Shown one piece after another: positions 54,977-63,905 of a DNA stretch of 64,000 nt (position 1 is the first letter of the stretch; each line of letters starts with the position of its first letter). Under the pieces are notes generated by a model. It saw only the letters and a program-made list of their open reading frames with translations. It was not told the DNA's origin and made no database searches. The position numbers were made by a program, and so were the translations under genes. The DNA comes from Aradus depressus. Its lineage: Eukaryota; Arthropoda; Insecta; Hemiptera; Aradidae. The DNA is taken from assembly GCA_963662175.1 (NCBI GenBank), contig OY759225.1, positions 12,207,601 to 12,271,600 on the forward strand. Direction: 5' to 3'.

Positions 54977-55499
54977 TAATCACTTCTCACTACATCAGCC
55001 ATCTTCATATTAAAAAAACAAGTGTGAGTGACGCGTTAGTCAAGAGAATTGATGAACAAACAATTGCTTAGTTTCAAAAATTTGCTGTCGTGCACTGATT
55101 TTGATTAAAATTTGTTTTATGTTACAATAAGAAAACTAATATGAGGAATTCAACTTTAAAATTTGTTGTTAACTCTTTCTACGTAAAATTTGCACATAAC
55201 CATAAAATTGACTAAAGTTTTTCTCATTATTTTCTGTGCATCAAACATAGTTAAATTTGCTATTACACAAAATAACTAGCTAATAATTGCCTTGGAATTT
55301 AATTAAACTTAATTATGAATTAAACAGTTATGAATTTCCCGTAAATTGAAAATGACGTCAAACTTTAGTTATATGTTTTAGACTGTCCTTCGTTTTCCGC
55401 AAATTTCATTATACAATCATAATATATATAGTTTTATGTTTTATTAATTATAAGGGTCAAACGTACTTGTGCAAAATCAAAAGGTCGTAGGTCGATCGA

Positions 55500-56040
55500 G
55501 TTTAGGATCAGTGTAGAACGTTATATCATTCGTTTATTTATTTGGATTTAAATGAGACTGAGCGAACATCCGCAAGCATATTGCGACGTCGATATCGCAA
55601 AAACATTTTCCATAACTATACCATATGTTTAATAATAACAATAGATATAAATTAGTTACGTGAGGTTAGGTTTTATGACTCATGCCCGGGCTTTAACAAC
55701 GAGGTCATATCGCCTACTACCGGGAGCGGTTTTTCGTCACTCTGGTGGTCATGGGCCCGACTCTACTGTGGGAGTCCTAAATTTTGCCTATCCTAAATTT
55801 TTATTCATCTAGGGTAGATGTCTTTAACGAGTACCTGACATCGTAAAGGCTCGGGACCATCGCTTAACGTCCCATCCGAAGAACGGCGTGGTTAAGTTTA
55901 TTTTACCTCCCAGATAAAATTAGTAATATAAATTAGTTGTTTTAGTGGTTGTGTTGTGTGGAATAAGGTGATGACTGGTTGACCTATTTAACTTATGTAA
56001 GTATTTTGAAATTAGTACCTTGTACTGTTTAAATATGTTT
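55500..56040 (+). repeat. Direct repeat DR, copy 1 (split by a SINE1)
   Basis: GGATTTAAATGAGACTGAGC, TTGCGACGTC, CATATGTTTAATAATAACA, TTTTAGTGGTTGTGTTGTG and CTTATGTAAGTATTTTGAAAT parallel the second copy at 57120-57239 plus 63627-63800. Divergence is roughly a quarter of positions. The shared TATGTAAGTATTTTGAAAT includes a consensus splice donor. Non-coding. Confidence 0.75.
55658..55925 (-). mobile_element. 5'-truncated SINE1 with 13 bp TSD
   Basis: ATATAAATTAGTT flanks it at 55645-55657 and 55926-55938. The body runs from the 3' end to CCTCCCAGATAAAATTAGT; the tRNA head is absent. Insertion of 5'-truncated copies is expected from LINE-type reverse transcription. Confidence 0.92.
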
Positions 56041-56360
56041 CAAATTCTCACAACAGTGTTCATAACTAAAATGACTACTTTTTTACATGTATAAGTGGCG
56101 AAAGTATATTTCAACTCCTTGCCGCGTGAGTGCGCAATGGGAGAGGGAAAAACCTTATGTTAGAGGGTGGGAAGGTGGGGAGAAAACTAACGATAGTTGA
56201 CATTAACGAGTTTCGATACTATCAATAGTTTAAGGACTTTGTATTTCTGGGATCCAATGAATCGAAGGAAGGTTACATTTACTGTTCTTGTAGAGTGTTT
56301 CGTTGATTTGAACTGAAAATTTACTATTGTTGTAGCGGACTTTGTTGTTTTGAACTGAAA

Positions 56361-56579
56361 ATGAGTCGTAAACGGAAGTCCGATGTGTGGAGTTACTTCG
56401 ATAAGGATGTGGGTCCAAAAAAACTGGCTAAATGTCGTTTTTGCAGTGCCGAATACAGAACTTCTGGGAACACTTCCAATTTGAAGGATCACTTGTTGGT
56501 TTTTTGTTTTATTTTATTTTGTTTTGTTAAGGTTTCTGACGTTCTAGTGTTTGATTTTAGTTGTTCGTTTTTGATGTGA
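56361..56579 (+). other. BED zinc-finger exon (hAT transposase or ZBED-like start)
   Basis: The frame begins MSRKRKSDVWSYFDKDVGPK, then KCRFCSAEYRTSGNTSNLKDH. Trp10 and Phe13 aromatic residues, C25-x2-C28 and H44 in a NLKDH context are the BED finger; the final His/Cys ligand would lie just beyond the point where the frame turns into low-complexity VFCFILFCF. The coding part probably ends at about 56495, followed by an intron or decay. BED fingers bind DNA at the N-terminus of hAT transposases. TATCGATAGTTTTACACCCC-style sequence at 56980-57002 could be a hAT right end (TAGGGGTGTAAAACTATCGA on the minus strand). Confidence 0.7.
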
Positions 56580-56627
56580 TATTTTTTGTTAGTGCGTTAC
56601 AATGGAAACTCATCTGGTAATATATAT

Positions 56628-56679
<52 letters not shown>

Positions 56680-56691
56680 TATATATATATA
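56628..56691. repeat. AT dinucleotide microsatellite
   Basis: About 30 AT/TA repeats with one interruption (AAAT). Confidence 0.95.
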
Positions 56692-57119
56692 CGTGTTTTG
56701 AATTCATATTTTTATGTGCAATTGAAGTTTGTAGTTTAGTTCCTGATTGCGTTAACGAACCGATCTGATCAGTTGAAGTACCTACATATTGTTGTTGAGG
56801 TTTTTTGCTACTAAAATAAATATAGGTACTTACACTGTACTACATCTTGTTTATTTGTCTTCCTTAAATTATTTACATATGTAAACATATGTATATGTAC
56901 ATGTGTGCATATACATGAGCGTAAAGTAACTGGATGTCACTTCTGCTTGAAAAAATATTTAGATAGTACTATCGATATCGCCATCGATAGTTTTACACCC
57001 CTAGTGGGAGTGGCGCATGTCAGTTTTGCTCGAGCATCGATCCGTTAATTGATCAGTTTCTACGCTATATTTTTGTTTATTTTCAGGTATTGTTTTGTAA
57101 TCCTTCTATAATACAACAT

Positions 57120-57239
57120 AATGTGTTGCAATAGTGACGTATGTATCTCGATGGAGCTTATCATCAATGTTATCACTCATTTATTTCTATGGATTTAAAT
57201 GAGCCTTTGGGCTAACATCGGTAAGTAAACTGTGGCGAC
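57120..57239 (+). repeat. Direct repeat DR, copy 2, left part
   Basis: GGATTTAAATGAGCCTTTGG and CTGTGGCGAC correspond to 55550-55600. The LINE inserted at its GCGAC site; the repeat resumes at 63627. It works as an internal control for the insertion point. Confidence 0.75.
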
Positions 57240-57491
57240 ATATGGTGTCTAACTTTCAACGAGTACAGTTGTGTTAAGGTTAGAAAAAACAAAACAAAAA
57301 AATTTTTTTTTTTTTTTTTTCATTCTAAATAATTTTCAAATATTTTACTAGTTCAATTTAAATTTGGAGTTCAGTTGGTTCTTTCGTTAGTTTGTGTTCT
57401 TATATCTTCATTCCTTTAAAATCATTTATTCTTATCATTAATTTCCTTTAAATCTTCAACTTTTTCGTAAGTATTATTTAGTGAGTTAGGG

Positions 57492-58910
57492 ATGAACGCT
57501 TCAAGCGGGGGTGAGGAGCCCCCGGGGAGTAGTGGTGAAGTGGACGATGGTCCATTAATGGAGCAGGAGGCAGCAGGAGGAGCAGGGATGGACTTGAGCC
57601 CGGGCCCGGTAGCTCCCAAGGCGGGGGGCAAGAGGCAGGCCGCAGAGGATATCCACAGGGGCTCGGCCAAGGTTCTCGTGAGCCAGCGAGTGGTCGAGTC
57701 TTCCAGCAGCGCAGCGGACCAATTACAGGTTGCCAATAAAATATCTAAATTACAATCAGGTAAGTTTAAGGACACTGATGTTGGTCCTTTCTGTGTTTAT
57801 GTGGAAGGTTTGCAGGGAACTCTAGGTTCCATTCACCCGATGGGTTTTGGAAAGTGGATGTTCTCCAATAACTTTAAATATGTGAAAGACATCTCAAATA
57901 TAGCGGTGGCAGGGAAAAATAGGTTCCGTGTAACCTTCAGTTCATCTGTGGCCGCTAATAGTTTTATAACGTGGGAATTTTTGAAGGAAAAACATGCATA
58001 TGCGTTCATTCCGCGCCATTTAATTAATAAGAGGGGTGTCATTCGCGGGGTGGACACTTCCTTGGATGATGATGAAATTTTGCAGGTTGTGAAATCCCCA
58101 TCAAAAATAGTGGAAATTAAACGAATGACAAGAGGCAAGAAAGAGGATCCGTCTCAGCGCATTAAACTAGGTACATGCGTTCTAACATTCGACAGCCAAA
58201 GACTGCCAGAATACGTTTATATCTACGGAGCTAGGTGTCCGGTGGCCCCCTACGTGCCCCCCCTTCTTCAGTGTTACTCATGTCTGAACTTTGGTCATGT
58301 CAAGGCGCAGTGCCGAGGCTCTGTGCGATGCGAGATCTGTGGGGACAAGCATGCCTCCTCCGAATGTACCTTCACCCTCCCCGTCTGTGTCCATTGCAAA
58401 GGTCCCCATAAGGCCACCTATCGGGAGTGTCCCGTCTATGTCGCAAACCTCGAAAAGAAAAAACAGTCTGTTATTTCCACAACCCTCTATTCGACCGTTA
58501 CTAAAAATAAATTTAACCTATTAGAAAATATGTCGGAATTTCCTGTCTTGGACAGTAATTCAAATAGTTCCCCCGAAAACAAAAATAATACTGTTAATAT
58601 GCTTAGCAAAAAAACTAAAATTAAAGTGAGACGATTTTCCCCTTACGCTGCACCTAAAGGCTCGCAGTGGCCTGTCCTTTCGACCCCTTCCTTACCTCTC
58701 CAGCCGATCGAGTCCAACCCTCAGGCGGCCTCCTTCATGGAGAGGTTCGTGGAATCTCTGTCTAACCTAATTAGTAAGATCCAGAACTCCTCACTGTCCA
58801 AGGACCAGATCGTTGAGTTGCTGGCAATGACCCTGCACAATTTGGTAAGCGACGGTTCAGAAAATGTGGAAAAATTTAAAGTAAATGATGATAGGTCCGT
58901 ATCCAATTAA
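57492..58910 (+). CDS. LINE ORF1, gag-like RNA-binding protein
   Basis: 472 codons. A low-complexity acidic/Gly/Ser N-terminus (residues 1-90) leads to a domain at about 95-250 with a likely RRM-like fold, since such ORF1 proteins usually have it (VGPFCVYVEGL; LGTCVLTFDSQRLPEYVYIY). Three CCHC knuckles follow: C261-C264-H269-C274, C280-C283-H287-C292 and C299-C302-H306-C313. The C-terminus (about 320-472) is Ser/Asn-rich. The GC content of the first 250 bases is well above the window average. The start ATG at 57492 opens the frame after T-rich 5' UTR. Its role is to package and chaperone the element RNA. It shares knuckle layout, but little else, with the Jockey ORF1 at 41369. Confidence 0.93.
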   Translation: MNASSGGEEPPGSSGEVDDGPLMEQEAAGGAGMDLSPGPVAPKAGGKRQAAEDIHRGSAKVLVSQRVVESSSSAADQLQVANKISKLQSGKFKDTDVGPFCVYVEGLQGTLGSIHPMGFGKWMFSNNFKYVKDISNIAVAGKNRFRVTFSSSVAANSFITWEFLKEKHAYAFIPRHLINKRGVIRGVDTSLDDDEILQVVKSPSKIVEIKRMTRGKKEDPSQRIKLGTCVLTFDSQRLPEYVYIYGARCPVAPYVPPLLQCYSCLNFGHVKAQCRGSVRCEICGDKHASSECTFTLPVCVHCKGPHKATYRECPVYVANLEKKKQSVISTTLYSTVTKNKFNLLENMSEFPVLDSNSNSSPENKNNTVNMLSKKTKIKVRRFSPYAAPKGSQWPVLSTPSLPLQPIESNPQAASFMERFVESLSNLISKIQNSSLSKDQIVELLAMTLHNLVSDGSENVEKFKVNDDRSVSN

Positions 58911-59185
58911 TTTAATGAGTTCATATCCAAAATCGTTTCAAGGAATGCTCAATTCACTGAAGCCTCTTTTCTTATTTGTAAATAATAATTCAATTTCCTG
59001 CGTTTTTGGTTTTAGTTGTGAATTCCCTCTGGTTCTCGTGTTTACGTGCGCCTTTTTGGGTGTACTTACATACAAATCCATTTACATGCTATTTAATAGA
59101 ATTCCCATTCTTTGCATACTTCCATATTTAGTCTGTTCTCTTCTCAGTCCAGTTGGGCGATTTAATAAAAAATTAAATATTTATT

Positions 59186-62100
59186 ATGGACAGAACTCTT
59201 AAGCTCCTTCAATGGAACGCTCGTTCTGCTGTAGCCAACAAAGCCAGTTTGGAGTGGATGTTGCACAAGCACGGTATCGACGTGGCCCTTGTGTCTGAGA
59301 CGTGGTTCAGGCCAGGAGTGTATGTCGGGTTCCCGGGGTACAATGTGCTGAGAGAGGACAGGGCAGACGCCAGGTCCGGGGTAGCGCTCCTCATTAGGAG
59401 TAGCATCCCCTACATCCAGATCACCAATTTTTACAAGGTAAGGAATGTGCTGATGGTAGGAGCGGAGATTAGGTTAGTCTCCAATTCTGCCATCAGTATC
59501 ATCTCTATTTACAATGAGCCCAACAACCAAGTGGCAGAGCCAGACTGGGACCGGTTGTTGCGAGGCATTCCAAAACCTACCTTGGTTGGAGGTGATTTCA
59601 ATTCTCACCACTATTCTTGGGGTTGCGATAGATGTGACAAGAAGGGCAAAAATCTTTTAGCGGCTGTTGAAAACAGCAATATGATAGTTGTTAATGATGG
59701 CAGCCCTACTTATGTTAATAACGTTGCCCAGAAATGCAACTCGGCGGTGGATGTCACTTTTTGTTCTTCAGGTTTGGCCAGTAAAGTGGATTGGGAGACA
59801 TTGTCTGACCCTCACGGCTCTAACCACCTCCCCATTGTAATCACTTTAAATAATATTTCTATTAACAAAATCCTCGTCACACACTTTCGAAGGTGGAACA
59901 TTAGAAAAGCTGATTGGGAAAAATTTAGTTATTCCATGAATGATAAATTCAGGAGTTCAGACAGTAATCTAAATGAAGGGTATGACCATTGCATTAACGT
60001 TATAAATGAAGCAGCTGCAGAAGCAATCCCGAAATTTAGAAAATATATAAATCCCAAATTTAATCGTCCCTGGTGGAATGAAAACCTCAGCGATTTGTTA
60101 AACAAAAGGAAAGCCAACTTCAATAATTGTAAAAAGAATTCGGATTTGGGGAATCTCATGAAATATAAACGAGCGGATGCGGAATTTAAGAAGGCGGTAA
60201 AAGAAAGTAAAATTAATAGTTGGCGCGAATTTTGTGGTAGTTTGAACAGATGTACGCCTGTAAAAGAAATTTGGGACAAAATAAAAAAACTATCAAACAG
60301 GAAGAAAAGTAATAAGCCCCCTTTAGAGACGGGAGAGTGGTGTGTGGACTTCATGGAACGTTTGGCCCCTCCCTTCGTTCCGGCATGGGTGGGAGCAATG
60401 GACAGGATATCAGAGAGACACTTCCTAACAGACAGGTTCGAACTGGCCGAACTGAACATGGCGATCAAATCCAACAGTAAGAATACGGCTCCAGGGATGG
60501 ACGGGATCCATTATGACATGATCAGGAATTTGCTGGTCACAACCAAACTCCACCTGTTGCAGGCATTTAATGAGATCTGGCTTTCTGGGGTCTTCCCGGA
60601 GGATTGGAAGGATTATTTGGTTATCCCATTGCTAAAACCGGGTAGATCGCACAGTGATGGAGCTTCATACAGACCGATAGCCCTGTCATCTTGCATGTTG
60701 AAGACCTTCGAAAGAATGGTGAAGAACAGGCTTGAGTGGTGGCTGGAGTCGCAGGACAAGATCCCATCATACCAGTTCGGGTTTCGGAAGGGCAGGTCCA
60801 CTTATGACAGTTTAGCATCCCTCACCTTAGATATCCACACTGGGTTTACTAATCGTCATCAGACATTGGGACTGTTCCTGGATCTCACAGGGGCCTATGA
60901 CTCTGTTCAACTTCCTGTTCTAGCGAACAAGATGCTAAATTTGGACTTGCCAGCCAGTTTTACTCACAGGATCATTAACTTACTCTCGAATAGACGCCTT
61001 CATCTATGGATAAACAGCTCACTGCATAGTTCCAGGGTTACAAATCTGGGTTTGGCGCAGGGGGGAATTCTCTCTCCCCTTCTATTCGTTATCTACTCCT
61101 TGGATTTGTGTCGATGTATTCCTCGCAACATAAGTATATTGCAGTATGCAGATGATATCTGCCTGTATACCCAACACAAGACCGTGGATTCTTGCAAGGC
61201 AGGCTTGAACCAGGCCGTAACATCGCTGCTCCCGTGGCTGGTCGACAATGGTCTCAGCATCTCTCAGTCAAAATCTGCCGTTTGTCCTTTCTCGCGACAA
61301 CATAGGTTCCCACTCGGGGAGAATTTAGCTTTAGGGGGATTGGTCTTCCCTTGCGTGGCCAAGGTTAAATTCTTAGGCTTGGTTCTAGACCGGAAGTTAA
61401 ACTGGAACAGCCATATCTCCTCCATAATCCAGAAAGTAGAAAAATATATTAATATCCTTAGACTAATAACAAACAGAAATTGGGGGGCAGATCCTAATAT
61501 TGCATTACTATTTTATAGAAACGTAATTAGGGCAGTTGTGGACTACGGCTCAGTGTTCTATGGTGAAGCGGCCAAGACCAGTCTACATGGGCTGGATGTC
61601 CTTCACAACAAATGTCTGCGTCTGGCACTGGGCTTCCTGAACAGCACACCTGTAGATGTGGTACTGTGTGAGGCGGGGGAGATGCCGCTAGACCTTAGAA
61701 GGAGAATGTTGGCTGGCAGGTACCTCTGCAAGTTACTGGCCTCCGATAGTCCTGTCTATAGCAAAGTTCGGCAACTAACTGTACTTAACCTCACCTCATC
61801 TTACTGGGTTAGAAAGAATTATTATCCTCTTTTGCTTGATAGTTTCCCGGAATACGCTAAGTTTGCCCCTTTCGTATACAGTTCTCACATTCTACCAAAT
61901 TTCAATATTAATTTTCGTAATCTTCTTCATCACATTAATATAACATACTTACCGGATCTCTCTGGTGTCCCTCCTTCCATGGTTAATGCGGTGTTCCAAG
62001 GGATCAAAAGGAAATGGTGGTCGTCATATGTACCAATATTTACAGACGGATCAAAAACGACGAATGGTACAGGTTGCGCCTTTCTTGATGACGACAAAAA

Positions 62101-62893
62101 TTTCAGTCGGAGTTTCAAACTTCCGAAATTTGCTTCTAGTTACACTGCTGAATTAGTAGCAATAAATGAAGCTTTGAAGTATGTCTCCCTACTCGATAGT
62201 GAACACTTTCTTTTAGTTACAGATTCATTGAGTGCCCTAACTAAGTTAAATTCCTGTTGCACAAACAAGTTATCTATCTATGATAACATAATAGCCGACA
62301 TACTAGAAAACTATGCCGTGGTTATTGGCCAAAAGAAAAAAGTTGTGTTAATGTGGGTGAAAGCTCACGCGGGAATTAAAGGGAACGAGAGGGTGGACGG
62401 ATTGGCAAAACTGGCGGTGGAGAGGGGGGAGCCTATAGGCAACATCCCGGCTAGCGATCTGAAGAAGGGTATCCTGACCTCCGTTCTGACAATGTGGCAG
62501 GACAGGTACCAGGCCTCTCGCAAAGGCAATTTCTTTAAGTCGATTCAACCCCATGTAGGAACCAGACCGTGGTTTAGAGACAAAGCAACATCTAAATTTG
62601 AGTGTAAGACCATATGCCGTTTAAGAAGCAACCACGGACTGTGCAATGCCTACCTGAATAGGATTGGTCTGAGTGAGAGTTCTAGCTGCCGCCACTGCGG
62701 GGGCTACGAGGCTCTGGAGCATATAGTGATGCAGTGTCCACATTACAGTGCAGAAAGAGATCTCCTTATGGAGAACCTAGAGAGAACAGTTGCAGCTCCT
62801 CGAACATACCTGGCTATTTTATCTGCTTGCAACAGCCCTCTTGTCAGAGAGGCGCTGTTAGCTTTTTTAAATTATGCTGGCCGCAGGGTCTGA
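59186..62893 (+). CDS. LINE ORF2: endonuclease, reverse transcriptase, RNase H
   Basis: 1235 codons, no stop or frameshift. APE-type endonuclease at about 5-225: N11 (QWNAR), E38 (SETWF), D137/N139 (GGDFNS), D189 (AVDVTF) and H214 (GSNHLPI; the usual SDH is SNH here). Reverse transcriptase at about 430-740: APGMDGI, SYRPIAL, D566 (FLDLTGAYD), AQGGILSPLLF and YADD at 654-657. RNase H at about 948-1080 with D954, E989, D1013 and D1071 plus H1061 (KAHAGIKGNERVD). C-terminal zinc motif C1168-C1171-H1179-C1184. All catalytic residues of RT and RNase H are present. The start ATG at 59186 follows TTTATTATGG-type context; ORF2 is in a different frame from ORF1, so reinitiation or a separate start is needed. 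Confidence 0.96.
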   Translation: MDRTLKLLQWNARSAVANKASLEWMLHKHGIDVALVSETWFRPGVYVGFPGYNVLREDRADARSGVALLIRSSIPYIQITNFYKVRNVLMVGAEIRLVSNSAISIISIYNEPNNQVAEPDWDRLLRGIPKPTLVGGDFNSHHYSWGCDRCDKKGKNLLAAVENSNMIVVNDGSPTYVNNVAQKCNSAVDVTFCSSGLASKVDWETLSDPHGSNHLPIVITLNNISINKILVTHFRRWNIRKADWEKFSYSMNDKFRSSDSNLNEGYDHCINVINEAAAEAIPKFRKYINPKFNRPWWNENLSDLLNKRKANFNNCKKNSDLGNLMKYKRADAEFKKAVKESKINSWREFCGSLNRCTPVKEIWDKIKKLSNRKKSNKPPLETGEWCVDFMERLAPPFVPAWVGAMDRISERHFLTDRFELAELNMAIKSNSKNTAPGMDGIHYDMIRNLLVTTKLHLLQAFNEIWLSGVFPEDWKDYLVIPLLKPGRSHSDGASYRPIALSSCMLKTFERMVKNRLEWWLESQDKIPSYQFGFRKGRSTYDSLASLTLDIHTGFTNRHQTLGLFLDLTGAYDSVQLPVLANKMLNLDLPASFTHRIINLLSNRRLHLWINSSLHSSRVTNLGLAQGGILSPLLFVIYSLDLCRCIPRNISILQYADDICLYTQHKTVDSCKAGLNQAVTSLLPWLVDNGLSISQSKSAVCPFSRQHRFPLGENLALGGLVFPCVAKVKFLGLVLDRKLNWNSHISSIIQKVEKYINILRLITNRNWGADPNIALLFYRNVIRAVVDYGSVFYGEAAKTSLHGLDVLHNKCLRLALGFLNSTPVDVVLCEAGEMPLDLRRRMLAGRYLCKLLASDSPVYSKVRQLTVLNLTSSYWVRKNYYPLLLDSFPEYAKFAPFVYSSHILPNFNINFRNLLHHINITYLPDLSGVPPSMVNAVFQGIKRKWWSSYVPIFTDGSKTTNGTGCAFLDDDKNFSRSFKLPKFASSYTAELVAINEALKYVSLLDSEHFLLVTDSLSALTKLNSCCTNKLSIYDNIIADILENYAVVIGQKKKVVLMWVKAHAGIKGNERVDGLAKLAVERGEPIGNIPASDLKKGILTSVLTMWQDRYQASRKGNFFKSIQPHVGTRPWFRDKATSKFECKTICRLRSNHGLCNAYLNRIGLSESSSCRHCGGYEALEHIVMQCPHYSAERDLLMENLERTVAAPRTYLAILSACNSPLVREALLAFLNYAGRRV

Positions 62894-63071
62894 ACTTCGT
62901 ATATATTCATATGTCACTAGCTATTTATATGTTTTTGCCGCCCTTCGGTCTACCGTGCGCCGGTTGGCTGCGCGGTGGGTGGGTTGGGGTGCCGGCATCG
63001 GCTGGGGCTTCTCGGGGTTTCGAGTCGGTCGGGCACACATGGAGAACGGTGTACTGTATTGGTAACAACGG

Positions 63072-63235
63072 TATGAGTGATGGTCACTGGCGCGGGATTA
63101 AGTTCCCTCAAAACCTGAATCAGTGTATGAGAGATGGTCACTGGCGCGGGATTAAGTTCCCTCAAAACTTGAATCAGTGTATGAGTGATGGTCACTGGCG
63201 CGGGATTAAGTTCCCTCAAAACCTGAATGGAGTTA
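63072..63235 (+). repeat. 54 bp tandem repeat in the LINE 3' UTR, 3 units
   Basis: TATGAGTGATGGTCACTGGC starts at 63072, 63126 (one base changed) and 63180; the period is 54 bp. The whole frame from 62734 to 63474 stays open through it, giving an 18-residue unit with DGHWRGIKFPQNLN. That frame overlaps the end of ORF2 in another phase and has no known domain. Confidence 0.93.
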
Positions 63236-63626
63236 TGTTACCCAAGTTGGAAAGTGATGGTTTTGTATTTCGGGGTTGTGTGCTCGACGGGTTTGGGACC
63301 CTGGTGGGTAGCGGCCGGTTCGGTGCCTCCGCTCCTCTGCTGTGTTGTCTTCTGGCGTCCTGCTCGCCTTCTGGCTTCCTGCTCGCCTTCATGACTGTGT
63401 TGTGTGGTGGCCCCATTCCTCTTCAGGGGCATTGCGCGTCCGTATCTTGCTTCTTTACAAAATTATTGCTATAAATTTAAGTTTTTTCTTATGATTGTTC
63501 TTCTTTAATTGCTTTGTCCTTAAACCAAGGTACCTGTAAAAAATTTTCCAAAATGATCATCATGGTAGCTGGCCGATATGCCTCAGCATAAGGCCATAAC
63601 TGAGATAAAAAAAAAAAAAAAAAAAA

Positions 63627-63820
63627 CTGTGGCGACGTTTTTGCAAAAATTCTTTATCCATAAATATAACATATGTTTAAAAATAATAATTCATATAAAT
63701 TAGTTATTTTAGTGGTTGTGTTGTGCGGACTAAGGTGATTACTGGTTGGCCTATTTACCTATGTAAGTATTTTGAAATAACTTTTGTACTGTTTATATTA
63801 TATTATATATTGTTATATAT
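63627..63820 (+). repeat. Direct repeat DR, copy 2, right part
   Basis: Continues the left part at 57120-57239: CATATGTTTAAAAATAATA, TTTTAGTGGTTGTGTTGTG, CTATGTAAGTATTTTGAAAT. Similarity fades after about 63800. Confidence 0.75.
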
Positions 63821-63884
63821 ACTGTTTGTATATTATATACGTTTAACATTAATATTAATAAAACATTTTGAAAGTAATGCTCAT

Positions 63885-63905
63885 AAAGGGCCGAATAGGC
63901 CCTTT
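63885..63905. other. Perfect 8 bp hairpin
   Basis: AAAGGGCC-GAATA-GGCCCTTT: an 8 bp GC-rich stem with a 5-base loop in otherwise AT-rich DNA. It does not fit the histone 3' stem-loop consensus. Function unknown; it may be chance or the end of an element. Confidence 0.5.

Larger units (their letters stand above)
52681..55152. mobile_element. 2.4 kb structure with ~120 bp inverted arms
   Basis: 52681-52803 is the reverse complement (about 80-85%) of 55029-55152: TGAGTGACGCG, TCAAGAGAATTGATG, TTAGTTTCAAAAATTT, GTGCACTGATTTTGATTAA (as CAAAATCAGTGCATGACC on the left) and ATGTTACAATAA. Between the arms lie a SINE2, an ATCGATA-rich segment and the Penelope palindrome. The arms may be the termini of one large foldback transposon, or two inverted copies of a separate repeat. 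No transposase is seen inside. Confidence 0.6.
57240..63626 (+). mobile_element. Complete non-LTR retrotransposon (I-like group), TSD of at least 10 bp
   Basis: About 6.39 kb. CTGTGGCGAC lies at 57230-57239 and 63627-63636 (13 bp AAACTGTGGCGAC if the tail A's are counted). 5' UTR 57240-57491; ORF1 57492-58910; a 275 bp gap; ORF2 59186-62893; a 3' UTR of about 730 bp with a 54 bp triple repeat; poly(A) at 63607-63626. Both ORFs are unbroken, and RNase H after the RT places it near the I/LOA-type LINEs rather than Jockey. A homologous sequence at 55.5 kb shows the site without the LINE. The state of both ORFs and the exact TSD suggest a young, possibly active copy. Confidence 0.95.

Noticed and set aside
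57422..57775. 117-codon minus-strand frame opposite LINE ORF1
   Set aside because: Shadow of the GC-rich start of ORF1; no motif.
58885..59202. 105-codon frame between LINE ORF1 and ORF2
   Set aside because: Overlaps the ORF1 end in another phase, is hydrophobic by T-richness and shows no domain; probably non-coding.
63885..63905. Histone mRNA 3' stem-loop
   Set aside because: Stem is longer, the loop has five bases and the sequence does not match the consensus; no histone gene nearby.
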